In this document: one piece after another, positions 8,558-15,555 of the stretch
How the letters are laid out: every line of letters begins with the position of its first letter
Numbering within the stretch: the stretch's first letter is position 1
Source: Candidatus Corynebacterium faecipullorum
GTDB taxonomy: Bacteria > Actinomycetota > Actinomycetes > Mycobacteriales > Mycobacteriaceae
Direction of reading: 5' to 3'
DNA length: 19,689 nt
Assembly: GCA_019114925.1 (NCBI GenBank)
Contig: DXEO01000027.1
Location: forward strand, 1-19,689
Made by a program: the position numbers and the translations under genes
The notes under the pieces: generated by a model
The model's database searches: none
What the model was told of the DNA's origin: nothing
The model's input: the letters and a program-made list of their open reading frames with translations, nothing else

Positions 8558-9823
8558 ATGCGCATCGCGATGATTTCCATGCACACCTCGCCCCTTGAAC
8601 AGCCCGGTTCCGGGGATGCGGGCGGCATGAACGTCTATGTTCTTAACACTGCCCGCCAGCTCGCGCGCCTCGGCGTAGAGGTCGATATTTTTACGCGAGC
8701 CACGCGCCCCAGTCAGGGGGAAGTGGTGGACGTCGAGGAGCGCCTGCGCGTCATCAACATTGTGGCGGGGCCCTATGAAGGTCTCAGCAAAGAGGAGCTG
8801 CCCACCCAGCTGGCCGCGTTCACGGGCGGCATTTTCAACTTCGCGCGCTGTTTTGAGGTGGACTATGACGTCATCCACTCCCACTACTGGCTCTCCGGCC
8901 AGGTGGGCTGGCTGCTGCGTGACCTTTGGGACGTCCCTCTCGTCCACACCGCGCACACGCTGGCCGCGGTGAAGAACGTGCACCGCACGCTCGATGACAC
9001 CCCGGAAACCGAAGCCCGCCGCATCTGCGAGCAGCAACTGGTGGATAACGCCGACATCCTGGTGGTCAACACCGCCCAAGAAACCCGCGATCTGATCGAG
9101 CATTACGATGCCTCGCCGGAGAATATCGTCGTGGTCTCCCCGGGTGCCGATACCGAGCTGTATACCCCGGGTACAGACCGCATGACGGAGCGCGCCCGCC
9201 GCCAGCTGGGCATCCCGCTGCACACCAAAGTCGTGGCCTTTGTGGGCCGCCTGCAAAAGTTCAAGGGCCCCGACGTGCTCATCCGCGCCGCCGCGGAGCT
9301 GATGGAGCGCGATCCGGATCGCCGCCTGCGCGTGGTCATCTGTGGCGGTGCCTCCGGGGCGAATTCCTCTCCGGATACCTATCACAATCTGGCCCGTGAG
9401 CTAGGGGTGGAGCGTGTGGTGCGTTTCCTCAGTCCGCGCCCGCCGCAGGAGCTCGTGGCCATCTATCAAGCCGCGGATATCGTCGCGGTGCCCAGCTATA
9501 ACGAGTCCTTCGGGTTGGTAGCCATGGAAGCGCAGGCCGCCGGAACGCCCGTGGTGGCAGCGGCCGTCGGCGGCTTGCCAATCGCCGTTGCGGATGGTGA
9601 CACGGGCTTGCTCGTCCACTCCCATTCGGCGCAGGATTGGGCTGACGCGCTAGAGCAGTTGCTTGACGACGACCCCCGCCGCATCGCCATGGGCGAAGCC
9701 GCCGTCGATCACGCCCAGCAGTTCAGTTGGGCAGCGGCCGCCACCCAGCTGGAGAATATTTATGCCGACGCGATGAGTATCGAGATTCCGGACTGTCACG
9801 CGCGCCGGGCAATCGGATACTAA
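8558..9823 (+). CDS. mshA: D-inositol-3-phosphate glycosyltransferase MshA
   Basis: MshA transfers GlcNAc from UDP-GlcNAc to 1L-myo-inositol 1-phosphate, the first committed step of mycothiol synthesis. The 421-residue GT-B, GT4-family protein opens with the family signature SMHTSPLEQPGSGDAGGMNV. Residues I recall as functional in the C. glutamicum enzyme are present at the same numbers: Lys78, Tyr110, Thr134 and Arg154 (inositol phosphate side), and Arg231, Lys236, Glu316 and Glu324 (UDP-sugar side, the last two as the E-x7-E pair in ESFGLVAME). The C-terminal nucleotide-binding half includes VGRLQKFKGPDVLI and GGLPIAVADGDTGLLV. No strong ribosome site precedes the ATG; a -10 element 8 nt upstream suggests a leaderless mRNA. 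gpmA follows after 89 nt. Confidence 0.95.
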   Translation: MRIAMISMHTSPLEQPGSGDAGGMNVYVLNTARQLARLGVEVDIFTRATRPSQGEVVDVEERLRVINIVAGPYEGLSKEELPTQLAAFTGGIFNFARCFEVDYDVIHSHYWLSGQVGWLLRDLWDVPLVHTAHTLAAVKNVHRTLDDTPETEARRICEQQLVDNADILVVNTAQETRDLIEHYDASPENIVVVSPGADTELYTPGTDRMTERARRQLGIPLHTKVVAFVGRLQKFKGPDVLIRAAAELMERDPDRRLRVVICGGASGANSSPDTYHNLARELGVERVVRFLSPRPPQELVAIYQAADIVAVPSYNESFGLVAMEAQAAGTPVVAAAVGGLPIAVADGDTGLLVHSHSAQDWADALEQLLDDDPRRIAMGEAAVDHAQQFSWAAAATQLENIYADAMSIEIPDCHARRAIGY

Positions 9824-9824
9824 T

Positions 9825-9849
9825 CCCACACAAGTGGGCATAAACCCAC
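9825..9849 (+). terminator. Alternating CCCAC/GTGGG hairpin after mshA
   Basis: CCCAC-ACAA-GTGGG (9825-9838) forms a tight 5-bp hairpin directly after the mshA stop. The same GTGGG can instead pair with the next CCCAC through the loop CATAAA (9834-9849). There is no T-run, so it is at best a weak terminator; a protein-binding site is equally possible. Confidence 0.3.
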
Positions 9850-9912
9850 ACTTAGGGGTGCTGTGCTCGGGTTCACAGGCGAGCCGCCGAAAAACGTGGC
9901 ATGCTGGTGTTT

Positions 9913-10662
9913 ATGAGTAACGGAAAGCTGATTCTACTTCGACACGGACAGTCCGAATGGAACGAGTCCAACCAGTTCACCGGTTGGGTTGATGTCAACC
10001 TCACCGCCAAGGGTGAGGGTGAGGCCAAGCGTGGCGGCGAGCTGCTCAAGGAACAGGGCATCTTGCCGAATGTCGTCTACACCTCCCTGCTGCGCCGTGC
10101 CATCCGCACCGCCAATATTGCGCTCAACGCCGCGGACCGCCACTGGATCCCGGTCGTGCGCGACTGGCGCCTGAACGAGCGCCACTACGGCGCCTTGCAG
10201 GGCCTCAACAAGGCCGAGACCAAGGACAAGTACGGTGAGGAGCAGTTCATGGCGTGGCGCCGTTCCTACGGCACCCCGCCGCCGGAGCTGGAGGATGGCG
10301 CCGAGTACTCTCAGGCCGGTGACCCGCGCTACGCCAACCTGGATCAGGTTCCGCGCACCGAGTGCCTGAAGGACGTCGTCGAGCGCTTTGTTCCTTATTT
10401 CGAGGAGGAGATCCTCCCGCGCGCCAAGAAGGGTGAGACCGTTCTCATCGCCGCACACGGCAACTCCCTGCGTGCGCTGGTTAAGCACCTGGATCAGATC
10501 TCCGATGAGGAGATTGCCGGCCTTAATATTCCGACTGGCATCCCGCTGGTTTACGAGATCACCGAGGACGGTTCCGTGGTGAACCCGGGCGGCTCCTACC
10601 TGGATCCGGAAGCTGCCGCTGCCGGTGCTGCCGCCGTGGCCGCTCAGGGTGGAAAGAACTAA
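9913..10662 (+). CDS. gpmA: 2,3-bisphosphoglycerate-dependent phosphoglycerate mutase
   Basis: The enzyme interconverts 3- and 2-phosphoglycerate in glycolysis. The 249-residue histidine phosphatase-fold protein has the RHGQSEWN motif with the phospho-acceptor His11, the acidic residue in NERHYGALQG (Glu89) and the second catalytic histidine in AAHGNS (His182). The length matches corynebacterial GpmA. I chose the ATG at 9913 (SNGKLILLRHGQ) over the in-frame ATG at 9901, because family members start about ten residues before the catalytic His; neither has a clear ribosome site. The Ala/Gly-rich tail after residue 230 is typical. It lies between mshA and senX3, as in mycobacteria, with a strong hairpin downstream. 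Confidence 0.95.
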   Translation: MSNGKLILLRHGQSEWNESNQFTGWVDVNLTAKGEGEAKRGGELLKEQGILPNVVYTSLLRRAIRTANIALNAADRHWIPVVRDWRLNERHYGALQGLNKAETKDKYGEEQFMAWRRSYGTPPPELEDGAEYSQAGDPRYANLDQVPRTECLKDVVERFVPYFEEEILPRAKKGETVLIAAHGNSLRALVKHLDQISDEEIAGLNIPTGIPLVYEITEDGSVVNPGGSYLDPEAAAAGAAAVAAQGGKN

Positions 10663-10689
10663 ACACCGAGCAAGCTGCGTGCTGCGCAC

Positions 10690-10721
10690 AATCCCCAGGG
10701 AGCCTATACTCCTTGGGGATT
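10690..10721 (+). terminator. Terminator after gpmA, with a -10 element in its loop
   Basis: The 13-bp stem AATCCCCAGGGAG/CTCCTTGGGGATT has one G-U pair and the loop CCTATA. It ends 16 nt before the senX3 start. The downstream tail TCTTCG is not a full T-run. The loop and first arm bases also read TATACT (10705-10710), a good -10 for senX3 about 28 nt before its ATG. Confidence 0.7.
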
Positions 10722-10737
10722 CTTCGTAGGGGCGTGA

Positions 10738-12003
10738 ATGATTGTGGAACTGGTTTTAGCTTTTCTTGCCGGCGTGGTGGCCTGTGGCCTGGCCGTTCCG
10801 GTGCTTGCTCGGTTCCGTGAACGCATGGAGCGCCGCCGCGTCCGCGATGCGGACGCCAACCAGGTCACCAGCGTGAGCCAAGTCCTGCACCTCGCCGTGG
10901 CGGGATCGCCGGCCGGTATGACGGTGCTCTCGCGCGATAAAGAGGTCATCTTTTCCAATCCTGCTGCCCATGAAATGTCGATGGTGCACGACCGTGCCGT
11001 GAACCCCGATATTTGGAAGGTCGCAGAAAAGGTCTTCGACGATAAGGAGACTCGAACGCTGGACCTTGCCATTCCCAAGCGGCGCACCGGTAACCGCGTG
11101 ATTCAGGTACGCGCGGTGGTTCAGCCGCTGACGCTGAACGACGATCGCTTCGTCATCGTCTACGGCACCGACGAGTCTGAATCGGTGCGCATGGAATCTG
11201 CCCGCCGTGACTTCGTGGCCAACGTGTCGCACGAGCTGAAGACCCCGGTGGGCGGCATCGCCCTACTAGCCGAGGCTCTTCTCGAGGACACGGGGGATCC
11301 CGAGCACGTCGAGTACTTCGGCAGCAGGGTGCAAAAGGAAGCCGCCCGGATGGCCGAGATGGTCAGCGAGCTCATCTCCCTGTCCAAGCTGCAAGGTGCG
11401 GAGGCGCTGCCAGAAATGGAGCCGCTTGACCTCGATGACGTCATCGATGAGGCCATTACCCGCAACCAGCTCGCCGCCGATTCCCACCACAACCAGCTCA
11501 CCCGTGGCGAATCCGCAGGTGTTCAGGTGATGGGAGATAAATCCCTCCTGGTTACGGCGATCTCAAACTTGATCTCCAACGCCATCCACTATTCGCCGGA
11601 TGAGCTTCCGGTATCGGTGACGCAGAAGGTCGTCGGCGGGAAGGTCGTGCACATCCGAGTCACGGACCGCGGCATCGGCATTGCTCCGGAAGATCAGAAG
11701 CGGGTATTTGAGCGCTTCTTCCGCGTGGATAAAGCACGCTCCCGGCAGACCGGCGGGACTGGCCTTGGCTTGGCCATTGTGAAGCACGTCGTGGCTAATC
11801 ACGGCGGCAATATCAAGCTGTGGTCACGTCCCGGAACTGGCTCGACGTTCACTATCGAGCTCCCTATATACGCCGAAGAGAAGCCAGCAGATAATCTTAT
11901 TAACCGGGATAATATAGAAGACGGAGCCGTCAGCTCTGCCGCCCCTGGTTTGCAGCGCGCCGTGGCGCGTGTAGCAGCTCGTCGAAAGGATAAAGCGAAA
12001 TGA
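10738..12003 (+). CDS. senX3: Sensor histidine kinase SenX3
   Basis: SenX3 is the membrane sensor of the SenX3-RegX3 system, which in mycobacteria responds to phosphate limitation. The 421-residue protein has a single N-terminal membrane segment (about 3-25), an Arg-rich linker, a PAS-like domain (about 45-145), a HisKA domain with NVSHELKTP (His165), and an HATPase domain with N box (Asn277, Asn281), G1 DRGIGI (310-315), F box VFERFFRVD and G2 GGTGLGLA (339-346). A polar, basic tail follows the catalytic domain. With one membrane segment and no extracytoplasmic loop, direct sensing outside the cell is unlikely. A GGGG lies a few bases before the ATG. Its stop overlaps the regX3 start (ATGA), implying translational coupling. 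Confidence 0.93.
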   Translation: MIVELVLAFLAGVVACGLAVPVLARFRERMERRRVRDADANQVTSVSQVLHLAVAGSPAGMTVLSRDKEVIFSNPAAHEMSMVHDRAVNPDIWKVAEKVFDDKETRTLDLAIPKRRTGNRVIQVRAVVQPLTLNDDRFVIVYGTDESESVRMESARRDFVANVSHELKTPVGGIALLAEALLEDTGDPEHVEYFGSRVQKEAARMAEMVSELISLSKLQGAEALPEMEPLDLDDVIDEAITRNQLAADSHHNQLTRGESAGVQVMGDKSLLVTAISNLISNAIHYSPDELPVSVTQKVVGGKVVHIRVTDRGIGIAPEDQKRVFERFFRVDKARSRQTGGTGLGLAIVKHVVANHGGNIKLWSRPGTGSTFTIELPIYAEEKPADNLINRDNIEDGAVSSAAPGLQRAVARVAARRKDKAK

Positions 12004-12698
12004 CCACCATCCTCATCGTTGAAGATGAAGAGTCGCTGGCCGATCCCCTCGCCTTCCTCCTCCGAAAGGAGGGATTCGACGTTCTCCTCGCCCCCGATGG
12101 GCCAAGCGCGCTCGAACAGTTTGCGGCACATAACGTAGACATTGTCCTGTTGGACCTCATGCTGCCGGGAATGTCTGGAACGGACGTCTGCAAGCAATTG
12201 CGCACGACGTCTTCTGTGCCGGTGATTATGGTGACCGCGCGCGACTCGGAGATTGACAAGGTCGTGGGCCTGGAGCTGGGCGCGGATGATTATGTGACCA
12301 AGCCTTATTCCTCCCGCGAGCTCATCGCCCGCATTCGCGCGGTGCTGCGCCGCGGCCAGGATGTCTCTACCGAGCACGCTGAGGAGGAGCCCGACGAGCA
12401 AATCCTGGAAGGCGGCCGCGTGCGCATGGACGTGGAGCGCCACACAGTTCTCGTGGCCGGCGAGCCGGTGTCCATGCCTCTCAAGGAGTTCGACCTCCTT
12501 GAATACCTACTGCGCAACGCCGGACGCGTACTGACTCGCGGCCAACTCATTGACCGCATCTGGGGAGCGGATTACGTGGGCGATACCAAGACCCTCGACG
12601 TTCACGTCAAACGCCTCCGCTCCAAGATTGAGGCCGAACCTTCCCGCCCTCAGCAACTCGTAACGGTGCGCGGCCTGGGCTATAAGTTCGAGGCCTAA
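12000..12698 (+). CDS. regX3: OmpR-family response regulator RegX3
   Basis: This is the partner of SenX3. The 232-residue protein has a receiver domain with acidic residues Glu8 and Asp9, phospho-acceptor Asp52 in LLDLMLPG, Thr79 and Lys101 (TKPYSSREL), an acidic linker (about 122-134) and a winged-helix DNA-binding domain ending in VTVRGLGYKFEA. The recognition region is DTKTLDVHVKRLRSKIE. In mycobacteria RegX3 controls phosphate-starvation genes; the same is expected here but not shown. It overlaps senX3 by 4 nt, and its stop codon overlaps that of the convergent cysteine-rich gene by 4 nt, leaving no room for an ordinary terminator between them. Confidence 0.94.
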   Translation: MTTILIVEDEESLADPLAFLLRKEGFDVLLAPDGPSALEQFAAHNVDIVLLDLMLPGMSGTDVCKQLRTTSSVPVIMVTARDSEIDKVVGLELGADDYVTKPYSSRELIARIRAVLRRGQDVSTEHAEEEPDEQILEGGRVRMDVERHTVLVAGEPVSMPLKEFDLLEYLLRNAGRVLTRGQLIDRIWGADYVGDTKTLDVHVKRLRSKIEAEPSRPQQLVTVRGLGYKFEA

Positions 12699-13576
12699 GC
12701 TTGGGAGTCCGCCGGGTGCTTCGGGAACTTGACCCCGGAACGTGCCCGGGCTTCGCAGTGCTGGGCCAGGATCTCGTAGCACTCCTCGCCGAGTAGTGCG
12801 ATCAGCTCGGTTTTCTGTGACTTCCACAGCGGTTCTTCCGCGATGTGACAGGAGGGATCTGCCGAGCAATACCAGTCAAAGTCCTCGCCGCCGTTGCCCC
12901 ACCCGCGGCGGTCATATTCGCCGATAGTGGTGCGCAGGATTTCCTCCCCATCGGGGCGCTCCTCATAGTCTTCGTGCCGGCGAATCGGCAGCTGCCAGCA
13001 CACCTCGGGCTTGACCACGGTGAGTTCCTCACCCGCCTCGAGCGCCCATTGGTGGATAGCGCAGCCCGCACCCGTGGGCCAGCCGGCGCGGTTGGCGAAG
13101 ATGCAGGCGCCGTCGACAAGCGGCGTCTTCAGCGCTGGTTCCGGCTCGCCATCATCGCCGTCGAGCTCATCCCACTCCAGCCAGGGTTCCAGCTCCTCGG
13201 GCTCACCGTGTTCCAGGAACTCATCTACCCCCGCAGGGCGGTGCTGCCAGAAGTGGGCGGGCATGCGCGCGACGGCGTCGCGAAGCTGCTCTCGATCCGT
13301 CTCATCAGCCATGTAGGCGCCGTGCACGCAGCAGCCGACATCGGGCTGCTGCTTATCGATGCCGTGGCACCTCTCCGTCCCAAACTGGCAGGCATAGTGC
13401 GATTCGAGCCAGGTCAGGTCGATGGAAAAGACGTGGAGTGGATCGTTCGGATCTGTAAATTCAAACCACTCTCTGGGAAAATCGGGGGCCTTTTCGCGGC
13501 CGGCCAAGATAGAAGCCGCCGCTGGGGAGGAGGCGGGAAAACCCAGGTAAACTTCATTTGATTTCGGGCGATTCAC
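12695..13576 (-). CDS. Cysteine-rich conserved protein, Rv0495c type
   Basis: This is a 293-residue soluble protein of unknown function. It occupies the place of M. tuberculosis Rv0495c between regX3 and ppx and has that family's look: FPREWFEF near residue 33, then eleven cysteines. These are Cys63, Cys70, the pair Cys82-Cys83, Cys158, Cys172 (GAGCAIH), Cys193 (PEVCWQLPI), Cys237, Cys243, Cys266 and Cys274. The layout recalls YkgJ/DUF3109-like cysteine-cluster proteins, so metal or Fe-S binding is plausible but inferred. An acidic stretch at about 118-145 looks like an insertion. The start is a GTG at 13576 with a poorly placed AGG; a later TTG at residue 24 is possible. It is divergent from ppx with a gap of only 33 bp. 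Confidence 0.85.
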   Translation of the reverse strand: MNRPKSNEVYLGFPASSPAAASILAGREKAPDFPREWFEFTDPNDPLHVFSIDLTWLESHYACQFGTERCHGIDKQQPDVGCCVHGAYMADETDREQLRDAVARMPAHFWQHRPAGVDEFLEHGEPEELEPWLEWDELDGDDGEPEPALKTPLVDGACIFANRAGWPTGAGCAIHQWALEAGEELTVVKPEVCWQLPIRRHEDYEERPDGEEILRTTIGEYDRRGWGNGGEDFDWYCSADPSCHIAEEPLWKSQKTELIALLGEECYEILAQHCEARARSGVKFPKHPADSQA

Positions 13577-13609
13577 ACCTACCCACGGTAGACCTACTAC
13601 TCTAGAAGC

Positions 13610-14539
13610 GTGCGATTAGGTGTATTAGACGTCGGAAGTAATACTGTCCACCTCGTTGCGGTCGATGCCGCAACCGGTGGGCGGCCTTCGCCGATGAGCG
13701 ATTGGAAGACCCCGCTGCGTCTGGTGGAACAGCTAGACAAGGACGGCAATATCCACGAAAAGGGCATGAAGAAGCTCATCTCCGCCGTGGGTGAGGCCGC
13801 TGAGCTGGGTCAGAAGCTGGGCTGCGATGAATTCATCGCCTTTGCTACCTCCGCCGTGCGCTCGGCCACGAACTCGGCCAAGGTTCTCGATGAAGTTGAG
13901 AAGCAAACCGGCGTCCGCCTAGAAATCTTGTCGGGTGAGGAGGAAGCGCGCTTGACCTTCCTGGCTGCCCGCCGTTGGTATGGCTGGTCCGCTGGCCGCA
14001 TCACCAACCTCGATATCGGTGGCGGTTCGCTGGAGCTGTCCACCGGTACTGACGAGCACCCGGAAATGGCTTTCTCCCTTGACCTGGGTGCTGGCCGCCT
14101 GACCCATAATTGGTTCGATACCGATCCTCCGCAGAAATCCGAGGTGAATTTGCTGCGGGATTATATTGACGCGGAGCTGGTCGGCGTGGCCGATAAGATG
14201 CGCGCGCTGGGTCCCGCGGGATTGGCCGTGGGCACCTCGAAAACATTCCGCACGCTGGCCCGTTTGACCGGTGCTGCACCGTCTTCGGCGGGTCCCTACG
14301 TCAAGCGCACGCTCACGGCGCCAGGTTTGCGTCAGCTGATTTCCTTCATCTCCCGTATGACTGCAGCTGACAGGGCGGACCTTGAGGGTGTAAGTTCTAC
14401 CCGATCTCATCAAATCGTCGCCGGCGCTTTAGTGGCGGAGGCGAGCATGCGTGCCCTGGGAATCGAAAAGCTGGAGATCTGCCCCTGGGCTCTCCGAGAA
14501 GGTGTCATTTTGCGCCGTACCGATAAGGGACTGGAATAG
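13610..14539 (+). CDS. ppx: Ppx/GppA-family exopolyphosphatase
   Basis: The 309-residue enzyme is of the actin-like ASKHA fold and hydrolyses terminal phosphates of polyphosphate, possibly acting on pppGpp. Motifs are LDVGSNTVHLV (phosphate 1 loop, 6-16), ATSAVRSATN (79-88), EILSGEEEARL with the catalytic Glu near 110, and LDIGGGSLEL (phosphate 2 loop, 134-143). It is the short single-module type (about 300 residues) rather than the 500-residue E. coli Ppx. The start is GTG with a -10-like TACTCT at 13598-13603 only 6 nt upstream and no ribosome site, so a leaderless mRNA is likely. The next gene starts 9 nt after its stop, so they form an operon. The nearby SenX3-RegX3 pair gives a phosphate context. 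Confidence 0.9.
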   Translation: MRLGVLDVGSNTVHLVAVDAATGGRPSPMSDWKTPLRLVEQLDKDGNIHEKGMKKLISAVGEAAELGQKLGCDEFIAFATSAVRSATNSAKVLDEVEKQTGVRLEILSGEEEARLTFLAARRWYGWSAGRITNLDIGGGSLELSTGTDEHPEMAFSLDLGAGRLTHNWFDTDPPQKSEVNLLRDYIDAELVGVADKMRALGPAGLAVGTSKTFRTLARLTGAAPSSAGPYVKRTLTAPGLRQLISFISRMTAADRADLEGVSSTRSHQIVAGALVAEASMRALGIEKLEICPWALREGVILRRTDKGLE

Positions 14540-14548
14540 GAAAGAAAC

Positions 14549-15394
14549 GTGGCTGACAAGAAACAGTTGACAGTTGCGGAGCTGCTGGCCCGTAACGCGA
14601 AGGACCGACCCGGTGAGGAGAAGACCCCGCGCCGCCGTCGCCGGAGCCTCGATGAAGGCGGCATCTCAGTTGCGGAGCTGACCGGAAATTTCGAAAAGGT
14701 GAAGGCAACCCCGGCTGAGGCAAAGCACTCGAATGTCTCCATCGATGAGACGGCTCCGGTGATTCCTGCGCCAAAGAAGGAGACCAAGAAGGAGTCCAAG
14801 GAAGAGACTCCGAAGAAGGAAGCCCCCAAGCAGGAGGCAGCGCCGAAGACCAAGAAGTCTGACAAGCCCCAGGCCGCTGCGGTTCCTGTGGATAAGCCCG
14901 CCGAGTCCGAGTCCAAGCCTTCCCAGCCCTCTGATGATGACACCCGCGTCATCCAAAAGGTCAAGGACGAGCCAAAGAAGACTGAGGTAAAGGCTGAAGA
15001 AAAACCTGAGGCGAAGACCGCCGCACCTGTCGACGAGAAGCCGCGAGGCGCTGCCGAGAACCCGTTCACGACGGGCGATCTCGAGGCAGTCGATGAGGAC
15101 GTGGACGAGTATGACGAGCACTACGACGAGGAAGACGAGGGCAAGCTCAACCCCTTCGCCGTCGTCCTTCTCGCCCTCGTGGGCATCGTGCTCGGCGCCA
15201 TCGTGTTCAAGGGCTTCGAGATCCTCTGGGATCGCTTCGACCGCCTCGTTGTCCTGGTGCTTGGTGTGGTTGTCACCGGCGTCATCGTCGGCATCGTTCA
15301 CGCACTGCGTACCAGCCGCGACGGCCTCTCCATGTTCCTCGCAGCCGTGGCCGGCCTGGTGCTGACCTTTGGCCCGCTCCTGGTGGTGATGTAA
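14549..15394 (+). CDS. Disordered, charge-patterned protein with three C-terminal membrane segments
   Basis: This 281-residue protein of unknown function lies in the place of M. tuberculosis Rv0497. It opens with a short repeated motif, TVAELLARN (8-16) and SVAELTGNF (40-48), separated by a run of five Arg after a basic stretch (28-32). Residues 50-170 are rich in Lys, Glu, Pro and Ala and look disordered. Residues 181-198 form an acidic patch of mostly Asp and Glu with two Tyr. Three hydrophobic segments follow (about 203-221, 232-251 and 260-281). There is no signal peptide, so the long tail is probably cytoplasmic. The start is GTG, with AGGAAAG upstream. A tethered scaffold that binds partners through the VAEL motifs is possible, as inference. 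It is co-transcribed with ppx. Confidence 0.88.
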   Translation: MADKKQLTVAELLARNAKDRPGEEKTPRRRRRSLDEGGISVAELTGNFEKVKATPAEAKHSNVSIDETAPVIPAPKKETKKESKEETPKKEAPKQEAAPKTKKSDKPQAAAVPVDKPAESESKPSQPSDDDTRVIQKVKDEPKKTEVKAEEKPEAKTAAPVDEKPRGAAENPFTTGDLEAVDEDVDEYDEHYDEEDEGKLNPFAVVLLALVGIVLGAIVFKGFEILWDRFDRLVVLVLGVVVTGVIVGIVHALRTSRDGLSMFLAAVAGLVLTFGPLLVVM

Positions 15395-15423
15395 GAACCA
15401 GCTCCACAGGGCACCTTCTCATC

Positions 15424-15479
15424 AGGCATCTGTTAAAAGGCATCTTTGCTCCTGAAACGCCTTCTGGCAGATGCCTTTT
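15424..15479 (+). terminator. Terminator with two competing hairpins upstream of proC
   Basis: AAAAGGCATCT (15435-15445) pairs perfectly over 11 bp with AGATGCCTTTT (15469-15479), ending in TTTT. An upstream copy AGGCATCTG (15424-15432) can pair with CAGATGCCT (15468-15476) over 9 bp instead. It lies 30 nt after the membrane-protein gene and 76 nt before proC, and most simply ends the ppx operon. Confidence 0.75.
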
Positions 15480-15555
15480 GCATGCGCGGGGTCAGCCTGC
15501 ATGCACAGCCTTTACCTGGTGGCCGCATCCTGGCCTTTCTGGCACCCTGGGTAGC

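Noticed and set aside
8482..8628. Upstream extension of fadD copy 2 to an ATG at 8628
   Set aside because: It would overlap the start of mshA, has no matching ribosome site, and the extra 49 residues have no counterpart in fadD copy 1.
8486..9385. Minus-strand ORF of 299 codons opposite mshA
   Set aside because: mshA on the plus strand has every catalytic residue; the antisense frame has no recognisable motif.
9934..10689. Minus-strand ORF of 251 codons opposite gpmA
   Set aside because: It is a shadow of gpmA, and its product has no domain signature.
14666..15301. Leucine-rich minus-strand ORF of 211 codons
   Set aside because: The leucine richness is simply the reverse complement of Lys/Glu codons in the plus-strand disordered protein.
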